The notes beneath the pieces were generated by a model. It made no database searches. It saw only the letters and a program-made list of their open reading frames with translations, and was not told the origin of the DNA. The translations under genes and the position numbers were made by a program. A stretch of 64,000 nucleotides of DNA from Sipunculus nudus (taxonomy: Eukaryota > Annelida > Sipuncula > Golfingiida > Sipunculidae): positions 60,888,453-60,952,452 of the forward strand of contig CM049311.1 in the NCBI GenBank assembly GCA_026874595.1, given 5' to 3'. Positions 48,331-59,539 of this stretch are shown here, one piece after another. Each line of letters opens with the position of its first letter. The stretch's first letter is position 1.

Positions 48331-49741
48331 CTGTAACAATACATTATCTCAGTATGTGATACCTTTCACAATACTTCACTCATGCAATGATACATGTGAG
48401 ATATATTCTAGTTAACATTCAAAGCCAATATTCTTCCTTGTCCACAGAAGTATAACAAATCTTTACATAACATTTATCTCATAACCACAAAAAAGCTTTT
48501 GAACTTTCTTGACACATGGACTATAGTTGCATAAATTAAAAATTCAAATTCTACCTTAAGTGATTATGACCATTTAAACAGTGTTTCCCATGACCCAGCA
48601 AAACATGTTGGTATAAGGAGCTAAGTTAAGTGGATGGGAACCAAGGTAAAGAGAGTTTGTTCTTACACAAACAAAATACATCCTGTGTAAGGTCAAAGAC
48701 TTTCTGCGAATCACAAAACTTTTTTCATTCATTTTGCAGAAATACAACTGAGCAGCTGAGCACTTGTTGACTCTCAGGGGGAAAGTACATGTTAATGACA
48801 TACACTTCTGTGGTCAAACTACATATGTTCTGTAACTCCTAACGTATCAACTATTTGCTTGGTATTGCAAATAGTGAGGAAAGAATGTTCCAACCAATGT
48901 GAACTGTGTTTCACAGATCTGACCAAGTTTGATACACCCACTTATGCTGATCAGAACTGTGCCAACATCTAAGATGGCAACAATAAGAAAAGCCTGCAAC
49001 AGAAAGCAGTGGTTAAATGAAATGTGTTCTAAGATTAATGTATCATGACCACTTAATAAGTAGTGTATCAATGACAAAGGTCTTGTATAATTACTATATT
49101 TGATGAATCTAGTAATAATAAAAAAGAAGGTAAGAATGGTTCATCTAACACTAAAAAAGTTGAAACTGAGGTCACATACATGTATCAAAATGTTACAAGT
49201 ACAAAAATAAAAAATACGAGCAGTTTTACTAGGATTTTACAATTAAAGCATAACATTCCTGCACAGTATCCTGCACATACAGTATCAATATTCCTTTGTC
49301 CTGTATAAAACAAAAGTATAATTTTGGGTATACATTTCAAGTATAAATCTACTTTTATGACACAGTCACAGTTACAGCTGGATATGTATACCAAATAAAA
49401 TCTGTAGAAATTTTGATGTTATGCTATATGGTACCATGCTACTATAGAGTACAAAGCATGCATGATGTTTGTACATCAGCAGTGGCAGAGTTCCTCATGT
49501 ACCCTGCAAAAGACACTACAAGAGCCACTTGACCAATACATGACACTGTCAGAAAAGGTCAAGGCTATTATTCAACCAGGCATTGCATAAAGACTTACTG
49601 GTATTGACGCACAATTCAAGTATCGGTTTCAAGTATGTACAGTAGAGAAGGGAAGTGCATGGTGAAGAGAACAAAATATTTAGGTGAACAGGAGAGAAAG
49701 GTATGAATCCCCCTCTCAGTGCTTGTACTGCCGTTACTCAT
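48331..49741. other. Mostly gene-free stretch
   Basis: On the minus strand at about 48850-49005, a strong acceptor-like CTTTCTGTTGCAG precedes a hydrophobic open segment (AFLIVAILDVGTVLISI). No suitable donor in phase was found. Nothing else is recognised. Confidence 0.4.
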
Positions 49742-49968
49742 GGACGGATCCAGGTAGGGGTGGATTAAAGTGCGTGTGCAAGCAAGGAAGGGGGTGGGGG
49801 AAATTGGTATGGTGTGTTCAAGGGTAAAAGACTGGGCATTCCCTGATTTAATATTCACTTGTATGGTTTCTTACATGACTTACTTACTTGGTTTCTTTTT
49901 AAAATATTTCTCAATATTGCAATAATTATTTAAGACCCTACATCCTTTCAAAATTCCTGGATCTGTCC
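49742..49968. mobile_element. MITE with GGACGGATCCAGG ends
   Basis: GGACGGATCCAGG (49742-49754) and CCTGGATCTGTCC (49956-49968) are inverted repeats with one mismatch, 227 bp overall. Its ends match the GGATCCGTCCCTG motif at 12945-12958, so they appear to be one family. No transposase frame. Confidence 0.65.
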
Positions 49969-50063
49969 CTTTAATTGTTATTGTGACAAATGTGTGCCAA
50001 GCATTTATGGAAACCTTTACCTAAAGAAGTGAATCAAGTGGTCCAGTTTATTGATCAAGACTT

Positions 50064-50462
50064 TTTTTTAATAATTATTTTGGTGGAGGTAACTGCTTCC
50101 ATTTTTTACTGCTAACTTAACTACATATATGTCCATCTGCAGAATTCCATTCCACTTTCAGACTTCATGACAGGGCAGTATCACACACTTCCTCTCATTT
50201 TATATCCTGGCCTTAAACAGGCCCTGTGACTATAGCACCTGCAGCTCATTCCTTTTGCTATACCAAAGAGGAGCCCCCGAACAGGACACTGATGTGTGAG
50301 TGAAACACGGCTGTTGGGCACAGCCTTCACATTAAGCCTGCAGAGCACTCACCCTGGGTAGGGGCTGATCGTGAAAAATCTCACTGTCTTGGCTGAGATT
50401 CTAACTCACAATCTCTTGGCTTTGAGTCTTGTGCCCTACCCCTGAGCCACAGAAGCTGGTTT
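50064..50462 (-). mobile_element. tRNA-derived SINE, copy 2, with target-site duplication
   Basis: Collinear with the SINE at 43097-43480. On the minus strand the head has a polymerase III A-box-like TCAGGGGTAGGGCACAAG and a B-box-like GAGTTAGAATCTC, then a shared body, including AGGCTTAATG and CCCTGTCATGAAG-type segments, and an A/T-rich tail. TTGATCAAGACTT (50051-50063) and TTGATCCAGACTT (50463-50475) flank it and differ at one base, a clear target-site duplication. The family name is not known to me. Confidence 0.85.
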
Positions 50463-50689
50463 TTGATCCAGACTTAATGATTACCTGTAATCTTTTTTTT
50501 ATACACAATTCTCCTTCCCATCACTGATTATGTACCTTCACATCATGGTGACCATTATATGATAATAAAGATAAGTATCTGATATATAATTATAAAAGGT
50601 CTAAAAACTTAGATTTTCTTTATGCCTTTAGGTTAAAAATAAGAGGTTCCTATTATGTCTTGAAGCTATATGTATGAGGATACAACTTT

Positions 50690-52078
50690 GTAAAGTGTCA
50701 TGTCTTCAGATTATGAGGTGTCTCCGCTTTTGAGGTTATGATGGTATCTCATGTCTTCATGTCTAAAATGTGAGTTGCCTCATGTCTTGAGATTATGCCT
50801 CTGAGGTGCTTTAAGTCTTGACTTATGACTATGAAGTGACTCCTGTTTTTAGGGAAGACTAAGTGAATCCTGTAGTAGGCTATACCTCATGTCATGAGGT
50901 GCCTCATGCCCTGAGGTCCTAACTATGAGGTGCCTATGTCCGTTGGTCCTGATTATAAGGTGCCTTTTGTCCTGAGATCATGACTATGAGGTGCCTTGTG
51001 TTCCAAGTTCATGGCTATGAGGAGTCTCATGACCTGAGGTCATGACTATGAGGTGCCTCATGTTCTGACTATAAGATGGCTCATGTCCTGAGTATGATGT
51101 GCCTCATGTCCTAACTATAAGGTGGATCATGTTTTGTGGTCCTAACTATGAGGTGCCTCATGTCCTGACTATCAGGTGGCTCATGTCCTGTGGTCCTAAC
51201 TATGAGATGCCTCATGTCCTGTCTATGAGGTGCCTCATGTCCTGAGAATGAGTTGCCTCATGTCCTAACTATGAGGTGCCTCATGTCCTGACTATGAGGT
51301 GGCTCATGTCCTGCGGTCCTAACTATGAGATGCCTCATGTCCTAACTATGAGGTGCCTCATGTCCTAACTATGAGGTGCCTCATGTCCTGAGTATGAGGT
51401 GGCTCATGTCCTGCGGTCCTAACTATGAGGTGCCTGTACTTCATGTCCTGACTATAAGGTGCCTCATGTCCTGAGTATAAGGTGCCTCATGTCCTGACTA
51501 TGAGGTGGCTCATGTCCTGCTGTCCTCACTATGAGATGCCTCATGTCCGGAGTATGAGGTGCCTCATGTCCTGAGTATGAGGTGCCTTATGTCCTGACTA
51601 TGAGGTGGCTCATGTCCTGCAGTCCTAACTATGAGATGCCTCATGTCCTGTCTATGAGGTGCCTCATGTCCTGAGTATGAGGTGCCTCATGTCCTAACTA
51701 TGAGGTGCCTCATGTCCTGACTATGAGGTGGCTCATTTCTTGTGGTCCTTACTATGAGATGCCTCATGTCCTTTCTATGAGGTGCCTCATGTCCTGAGTT
51801 TGAGGTGCCTCATGTCCTGTCTATGAGGTGCCTCATGTCCTGAGTATGAGGTGGCTCATGTCCTGCGGTCCTAACTATGAGGTGCCTGTACTTCATGTCC
51901 TGACTATGAGGTGCCTCATGTCCTGACTATTAGGTGCCTCATGTCCTGAGGACACGACTATGAAGTACCTCATCTCCCAAGGACATGACTATGAAGTGTC
52001 TCATGTCCTGAGGTCATGACTAAGAGGTGCCTTAGGTCTTGAGGTTATGACAATAAAGTGCCTCATGTGTTGAGATTA
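50690..52078 (+). repeat. 24-bp minisatellite, about 1.4 kb
   Basis: The unit is of the form ACTATGAGGTGCCTCATGTC plus CTGA, about 50 copies. Conserved copies are in the middle (51050-51920) and decayed copies at both edges. A longer variant carrying GGTGGCTCATGTCCTGCGGT recurs at intervals, giving higher-order structure. Each unit holds TGAGG-TG-CCTCA, an imperfect palindrome. Confidence 0.95.
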
Positions 52079-53190
52079 TATCAAAGATAATTAAAGGGTG
52101 TCCTACTAAGACAGGTAGCTATATGGAGAAGGTTTATTTCTTAAGTGACTGTGAAAACGTAATTTCAAACATTAATGTCTTGAACTAATTTAATCAAAGA
52201 CATGAATAGGAGGTGTCCTGTGTTGACAGTTAGTTATAAAGGGTTTTTTTTTCTAATAAATCAGCATATGTGGCTAGCAATGTGTTTTGATGGATTAAAA
52301 ATTCACCATCCTGTCACAGTCAGTGAAGGGTTGATTTGATTTATACATATACCCTGGTTTTTGTATTTCTATATGCTGACACAGCAGAATTCTTCCCTTC
52401 CATTCACTGAAGATAACAATATCACAACATCCTCAGGTCAGGTCTGATAGATGCCTTTTAAAGAATCATATGATAAGTATTTCCAGGTGGTTATTGGGGA
52501 ACAGATGTCAGGAACCACTGAGCTTTGGGCTGAATGAGCACAGTAACCCCCCCCCCCCCCCCTCCCACAACCCTCTGCCTGACCTTGCCCTGTGTTGTTT
52601 GAGGATGGGTAGTTCATATCGTATAACCCTGACTTCCGTTGTTCAGCCAGACCCCTCAAGGCTTCAGGATCCAGGCTGAGGTGACATTCTGGTCTGGTCT
52701 ACACATGGAGATAAGCAAGTGTCCACATCTAACCCCCTACCTTCCCATAAATACACTTTATGTATGGATGTTAATCAGGTACACATGGTGAAGGGGTGAT
52801 ACTCTATCAGGTCTCACCCCCCCCCACCCCATCCCATCCCCACCCCCCAACATTCCCTGTGTAAAAAAAACTACACATGATGACACTGTGTGACATGAAT
52901 TTCTTTAATCATTAAATATTCCATCATTAATTTAAAATATTTATAATAAAGAAAATTTAGTAAATTATACCATTAAAAAGCTAATTCAAGGAAATGTTAA
53001 ATGTAAAATGTTAGATGTTCAACTATTAAAATAATTTCTTGTGTTGCATTTTAGGTGATTAATTAAAATTCTCTTTGTTATCAATCCATAAAGTCCTCAT
53101 GAAATAGCACTTAACTTTTTTTGTGAAGAAATGAGGAAGCATTTTAATCAAATTGCTTTCTCAAGATTATATGCCATCTTAAGACATTTT
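52079..53190. other. Gene-free stretch with C-runs
   Basis: C-runs near 52547 and 52818. No gene is recognised. Confidence 0.5.

Positions 53191-53193
<3 letters not shown>

Positions 53194-53239
<46 letters not shown>
53194..53239. repeat. (TA)n microsatellite
   Basis: Pure TA tract of about 46 bases. Confidence 0.95.
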
Positions 53240-53242
<3 letters not shown>

Positions 53243-54790
53243 TTACACAGTACATTTTACACTGTGAAAAAGGTTATAAAATCTCTAATTTACACACACA
53301 TTTACAGATGTATACACAAACAGACATGCATTTGTTTTATTCAAGAGTGAGTGTGAGTGTATCAACAGGTCTGGGTGATTCATGTAGTGACGGGGCACCA
53401 GAATTTGCACCTAGCTAGCTGGAGTGTGTGAAGTTACTAACTAGAGTGTGTACACACACACACAAGTACATAGCCATGTGTATATAACATGTATGCATAT
53501 TTCACGCGACCTTCGAGGCAGTAGCACACCTACTCTTACTACAGGGTGACGAAGGTCACTAAACCATCTGCTCCACCAGGCTCCGATCTAAAGGAAGAGA
53601 CTGCCAAACGGAAAAAAATAAAAGATAATGAAAAAAGCAAGAAGCATGAAAAACTAGCCAGGTATTTTTTATGTTGGTGACACAAGAGATGAAAGCGAAA
53701 AAGACCTGTGGTGCTGTCTTGGGCACAATTAGGGGGAAAAAACATGCCCAGGAACAGCTGAATTTCTAGTCATGAACTCATTCTCCCCACATAAAGCACA
53801 GCTAAGTGCAGGAAGTTTGATATACAATATTTCTGTGCGAGCAAAATGGACCATCAAGGAAAATATGGCTTCATCTGTTCATTCAAGACTTCCTGTTTGA
53901 TTAAGCGTTTCTAAACACACTAAATAACATTGAACTGTGGAATTCTATATTTGTATCCTAATGTTAACTTAAGAGGTCTAAGATTAGTTTTGAGATTATT
54001 GGGTGTGAAATTATAATTGGTTCCAGTGATGCACCATTTATGTAGCCTCTTCATTGTTTAGAATATATGTGACTTCATTGGGACAGGACAAAGCTAGATT
54101 TGGTTCTGTAACACTGTACTGAGGTAAATGAATTATATACCCTTAAAACAAAATATATTTGTAATTGTATGACATCATAGGATTGATAACAATAGGTTAC
54201 AGCTTTAATTTAGACAAATACACTACCAGTTCAACCTATACACAAATTGTTCACAGTTGCATTTTACAAATCTCAAGAGTTCACTGAACTGATTGCTGAA
54301 GCACTGTACCAAATGAATAGAGGTTACTGGTTAATGTTAACAAGCTGATTATCAACTATTTAAGTCCTTCTAACAGTGTTTCAGTGACTACAGTACCACA
54401 GGTTACATAAATAACAAGTCTGACTTACGTGGGGCAGGACCAAATTACTTCTGCTATATTTATTACTGATTTAGCTTACAGCTGCAGGACACAGCCCTAA
54501 GATGAAGGTACCTGTATATGACCACACATCAACTCTATTCCTGGCCCTTTATTTCATCAGCTACTATTTACAGGCTAAAGGATAAGTGAAGCTCAGGCAT
54601 CTATGATTAGTTAAACTCCAAATAAAAATTAACCTATTTTACTTGACATTTATCCAGAACAGTAAAACATATTAATGAATATTTAAATGTTATTCTAGAC
54701 ACCCTTTGCTGAAACTGCATGGTTCCAAAATCTATGTTGCTGCAGGCTTTCACACCTGAAATTAAAGGAAAACTTGTTGTCATGCTGCAG
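53240..54790. other. Gene-free stretch
   Basis: No gene is recognised. A minus-strand acceptor-like TTTCCTTTAATTTCAG near 54755 precedes a short open segment, too weak to call. Confidence 0.45.
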
Positions 54791-54879
54791 TGACCATACA
54801 ACAACAAGGCTGATATCTCACCAAGAGCTGTGACTCCAGTCATTTATGGCTCAAAGACTGATATCAGCCCTAGGGTCAC

Positions 54880-55580
54880 AGAAAACATCTGCACTTTAGG
54901 GTTGGGATAACAGCTTTGTGGTTGTATGAGTCACCTGCAGTAGGGTTGGGATATCTGCTTTGTGGTTATAGGGGTCACCTGCACTTAGGTTGGGATATTA
55001 GCTTTATGGTTGTAGGAGTCACCTGCAGTATATTTGGGATATCAGCTTTTGGGCTGTAGGAGTCACCTGCAGTAGGGATGTGATATCTGCTTTGTGGTTG
55101 CAGGAGTCACCAGCACTAGGGTTGGGATATCAGCTTTGTGGTTGTAGGAGTCACCTGCAGTAGGGTTGGGATATCTGCTTCGTGGTTGTAGGGGTCACCT
55201 TCACTAAGGTTTGGATATCGGCTTTGTGGTTGTAGGAGTCACCTGCACTAACCTTGGGATATCAGCTTTGTGGTTGTAGGAGTCACCTGCACTAGGGTTG
55301 GGGTATCATCTGTTTGGTTGTAGGAGTCACTTGCACTAAGGTTGGGATATCAGCTTTGTGGTTGTAGAAGTCACCAGCATTAGGGTTGGGATATCTGCTT
55401 TGTGGTTGTAGGAGTCACCTGCACTAGAGTTGGGGTATCATCTCCCCTTTGTTATAGGAGTGACCTGAACTAGGGTTGGGATATCATCTTTTTGGTTATA
55501 GGAGTAACCGGCATGAAGATTGGGATTTCAGCATTTTGTTGTAGGAGTCACCTGCACTTGGGTTGGAATATCATTTCTGT
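54880..55580 (-). repeat. 44-bp minisatellite, array A (about 15 units)
   Basis: Units of about 44 bp read, on the + strand, GTTGGGATATCAGCTTTGTG then GTTGTAGGAGTCACCTGCA(C/G). This is the reverse complement of the unit in array B (56790-58800). The copies are diverged (CTGC for CAGC, TCACCAGCA, and so on), so this array is older or less homogenised. Its left edge, CTAGGGTCACAGAAAACATC, mirrors the right edge of array B. Confidence 0.95.
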
Positions 55581-56424
55581 GGTAGGATTTGGATATATCA
55601 TCTTTTATCATCCTTTTATCCTCTGAATCCAGATCCCAGATCACACCTCTCTACAAAGTTTTATTGAAATTAATTTTTTTTTGGTGTAATCTTAAACAAA
55701 CAGTAAAAGCTTAAAAAAATTAATCAGAGATTTCACCAACACATATAAATTTACTTTATCCAAGGCTTCATCAGATGCAGTCATTTTTAACTGTTTATTA
55801 GGCTATATATGTTCATTTATATCTGGATTAGATATATGATATATTATGATATCAATGTAATACACACAGTAGATAAGGTGGCTTGGAAATAAAAGTAAAT
55901 CTCCCAGTGTCAAAAGACAAATTTGCAAAGGACTTGGGTGAAATTCTTACACATTATTTACTGTTTATTACGGTTAACATATCCAAATAGTTAACAGAAA
56001 CATTTTGGTCAGAACTAAGCCTCTACATTTTTATTTTGGTGGTAAATACCTGTCCGCACACTTACGTGTTTTCCCACCAGGTCTTTCATTAGTTGTAAAT
56101 AAAACAGGGTTTTTATCAGAATGTCAATAGACAGTCTGTGAATCTTTATATAATACATCGTTTGATCTTTGATAACTCTGTCACATTGGTGTCGTTTTTC
56201 TTTTGTACTTTTGTTTATGTATGGTTGATATGCTTCATGTGCACTGGGCTGTCACTGTTTTGTCCTCCCAGTGTGTCGTCATAGAATTATTCAGATCATG
56301 TATAATAAATAATTTTTCCTGATGAGATAAAATTCCTGAGTGTCCATGCTTGGTCGCCTTCTGTTATTTCAATGAACTAATATACACATTATGGGAGTGT
56401 GTTTATGGTTGTTTGTAGTTACTA

Positions 56425-56463
<39 letters not shown>

Positions 56464-56789
56464 ATGGTGACCTGAATAGTGATCCAGTAGAGTTCACTCC
56501 ATTTTTTCTGTTTATAATCCCAAAATTTCAAAATTTACTGATCACCCCAAAATTAAATGATTTTCTTTTCCCATAACACATTTAAGCAAAATTTCACTGG
56601 CATTCATTCTAACCTTTTTGAGTGTTTTCTAGTTTCTAGTGGAGTCATAAGACACCTTTTACTTTTTAATAATCAATACATCAAAGATGGCACAAAGGTT
56701 GTAGGGAGACACCTAAATACTTGGATAACATCCAGCAATAGGCAACTGCAACCAAAAAGCTGATATCCCTACCAAATAATAATGATAAT
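55581..56789. other. Spacer between the two inverted 44-bp arrays
   Basis: About 1.2 kb of unique-looking AT-rich sequence with a (TA)n-(CA)n microsatellite at about 56425-56462. No gene is recognised. If both arrays are transcribed together, this would be the loop of a large hairpin. Confidence 0.6.
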
Positions 56790-58800
56790 ATCAAAACCCT
56801 AACACAAAGCTGATATCTCAACCCTACTGCAGGTGACTCCTACAACCACAAAGCTGATATCCCAACCTTAGTGCAGGTGACTCCTACAACCACAAAGCTG
56901 ATATCCCAACCCTAGTGCATGTGACTCCTACAACCACAAGCTGCTATCCCAACCTTAGTGCATGTGACTCCTACAACCACAAGCTGCTGTCCAAACCCTC
57001 TTGAAGGTGACTCCTACAACCACAAACTGCTATCCCAACCCTCTTGAAGGTGTCTCCTACAACCATAAAGATGATATCCCAACCTTTGTGCATGTGACTC
57101 CTACAACCACAAAGCTGATATCCCAACCCTATTGAAGATGACTCCTACAACCACAAAGCTGATATCCCAACCCTATTGAAGATGACTCCTACAACCACAA
57201 AGCTGATATCCCAACCCTATTGAAGATGACTCCTACAACCACAAAGATGATATCCCAACCCTATTGAAGATGACTCCTACAACCACAAAGCTGATATCCC
57301 AACCCTATTGAAGGTGACTCCTACAACCACAAAGATGATATCCCAATCCTATTGAAGGTGACTCCTACAACCACATGGATGATATCCCAACCCTATTGAA
57401 GATGACTCCTACAACCACAAAGCTGATATCCCAATCCTATTGAAGATGACTCCTACAATAACAAAGCTGATATCCCAACCCTATTGAAGATGACTCCTAC
57501 AACCACAAAGCTGATATCCCAACCCTATTGAAGATGACTCCTACAACCACAAAGATGATATCCCAACCCTATTGAAGGTGACTCCTACAACCACAAAGAT
57601 GATTTCCCAACCCTATTGAAGATGACTCCTACAACCACAAAGATGATATCCCAACCCTATTGAAGATGACTCCTACAACCACAAAGATGATATCCCAACC
57701 CTTTTGAAGATGACTCCTACAATCACAAAGATGATATCCCAACCCTATTGAAGATGACTCCTACAACCACAAAGATGATATCCCAACCCTGTTGAAGATG
57801 ACTCCTACAACCACAAAGATGATATCCCAACCCTATTGAAGATGACTCCTACAACCACAAAGATGATTTCCCAACCCTATTGAAGATGACTCCTTCAACC
57901 ACAAAGATGATATCCCAACCCTATTGAAGATGACTCCTACAACCACAAAGATGATATCCCAACCCTATTGAAGATGACTCCTACAATCACAAAGATGATA
58001 TCCCAACCCTATTGAAGATGACTCCTACAACCACAAAGATGATATCCCAACCCTGTTGAAGATGACTCCTACAACCACAAAGATGATATCCCAACCCTAT
58101 TGAAGATGACTCCTACAACCACAAAGATGATATCCCAACCATATTGAAGATGACTCCTACAACCACAAAGCTGATATCCCAACCCTATTGAAGATGACTC
58201 CTACAACCACAAAGCTGATATCCCAACCCTATTGAAGATGACTCCTACAACCACAAAGATGATATCCCAACCCTATTGAAGATGACTCCTACAACCACAA
58301 AGATGATATCCCAACCCTGTTGAAGATGACTCCTACAACCACAAAGATGATATCCCAACCCTGTTGAAGATGACTCCTACAACCACAAAGATGATATCCC
58401 AACCCCATGCAGATGACTCCTACAACCACAAAGATGATATCCCAACCCTATTGAAGATGACTCCTACAACCACAAAGATGATATCCCAACCCTACTGAAG
58501 ATGACTCCTACAACCACAAAGATGATATCCCAACCCTATTGAAGATGACTCCTACAACCACAAAGCTGATATCCCAACCCTATTGAAGATGACTCCTACA
58601 ACCACAAAGCTGATATCCCAACCCTATTGAAGATGACTCCTACAATCACAAAGATGATATCCCAACCCTATTGAAGATGACTCCTACAACCACAAAGATG
58701 TTATCCCAACCCTGTTGAAGATGACTCCTACAACCACAAAGATGATATCCCAACCCTATTGAAGATGACTCCTACAACCACAAAGATGATATCCAATCCC
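56790..58800 (+). repeat. 44-bp minisatellite, array B (about 45 units)
   Basis: The unit runs ATGACTCCTACAACCACAAA, then G(A/C)TGATATCCCAACCCTATTGAAG, period 44 bp. The interior is highly uniform. Edge units (56830-57000 and the last one) carry the GTGCAGGTGA variant typical of array A. Blocks of several units are duplicated: the rare AATCACAAAG variant occurs at 57721, 57985 (264 bp on, six units) and 58644. In each case a CCCTGTTGAAG variant follows one unit later. There are no spacers and no long open frame. Confidence 0.97.
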
Positions 58801-59289
58801 ATTGCAGGTGATTTCTGTGACCTAAGGAATGATAACCAGCTGGTGCAGATAAAACTTGGAGTCATTTAAGAGTCAGCTGAGGTTGTATGACCAAGTAATG
58901 ATAAAGGTGATGTATAAATATATAAATATGTGTGTATTCAGAGATAAAGAGAGAGAAAATATATCCATGAGGTTTTCAATAATATTTTTCATTACCTTGG
59001 TCCTCATATAACAGAAGGCCCCTATATACCATTTACAGCCCTATGATGTTAACAGAAGTCAGCCTTCAGTACAACAGCATCCTGTGAGAGGGCTGGGGCA
59101 GACATCAGAATCAGCTGTTAGTCAGCTGATGGTTAAGGTATTTTTTCCGGTAGTAAGTGACAGGCCTGGTCAGGTGAGGGAGGTCCCAGGACTAAGTGGT
59201 CTGGGGAGGCGGATATCCCAGACATTACCCTTAATGATGTGGACCTGCGATGCCACTGTAACAGCACTTGACCCTTTGTGCATGATTTA
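58801..59289. other. Gene-free stretch
   Basis: No gene is recognised. The first 20 bases mirror the left edge of array A. Confidence 0.4.
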
Positions 59290-59469
59290 CCCCACCTCTG
59301 TTTAAAGGCAACGGAGACGTCACTGGTGCTCCCAGGTTCACCATAAACTTTACAACGGGGATATGTGACACGGGTCTAAAGCGGTGAGGAATGCACATAA
59401 TTCTTGGCCAAGGAAAACACTGTGATGTCCTGACAGCAGCAGCCTGTCTGTGGACAGTGGGTCTCTGAC
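59290..59469 (-). other. Possible minus-strand exon in a CpG-richer patch
   Basis: On the minus strand, a pyrimidine-rich acceptor-like GCTTTTCCTTGCTGGCAG ends at 59470. Two frames stay open downstream, one for about 75 codons containing PVVKFMVNLGAPVTSPLPLN. Donor-like GTGAAC (59336-59341) and GTGGGG (59290-59295) are candidates for the other edge. I recognise no family. CpG is more frequent at 59.1-59.5 kb than around it. Confidence 0.15.
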
Positions 59470-59539
59470 CTGCCAGCAAGGAAAAGCCTCCAACTTTGCC
59501 ATTTTGATATGGTCATAGGTTAGAGGCCAGCGCACATGC

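Noticed and set aside
48847-49007. Hydrophobic minus-strand segment after a strong acceptor-like site
   Set aside because: No donor in a phase that joins the 48.1-kb segment, and short hydrophobic frames are common in AT-rich DNA.
56790-58800. Regular 44-bp repeats resembling a CRISPR array
   Set aside because: Units abut with no variable spacers, there are no cas genes, and the DNA is clearly eukaryotic. It is a minisatellite.
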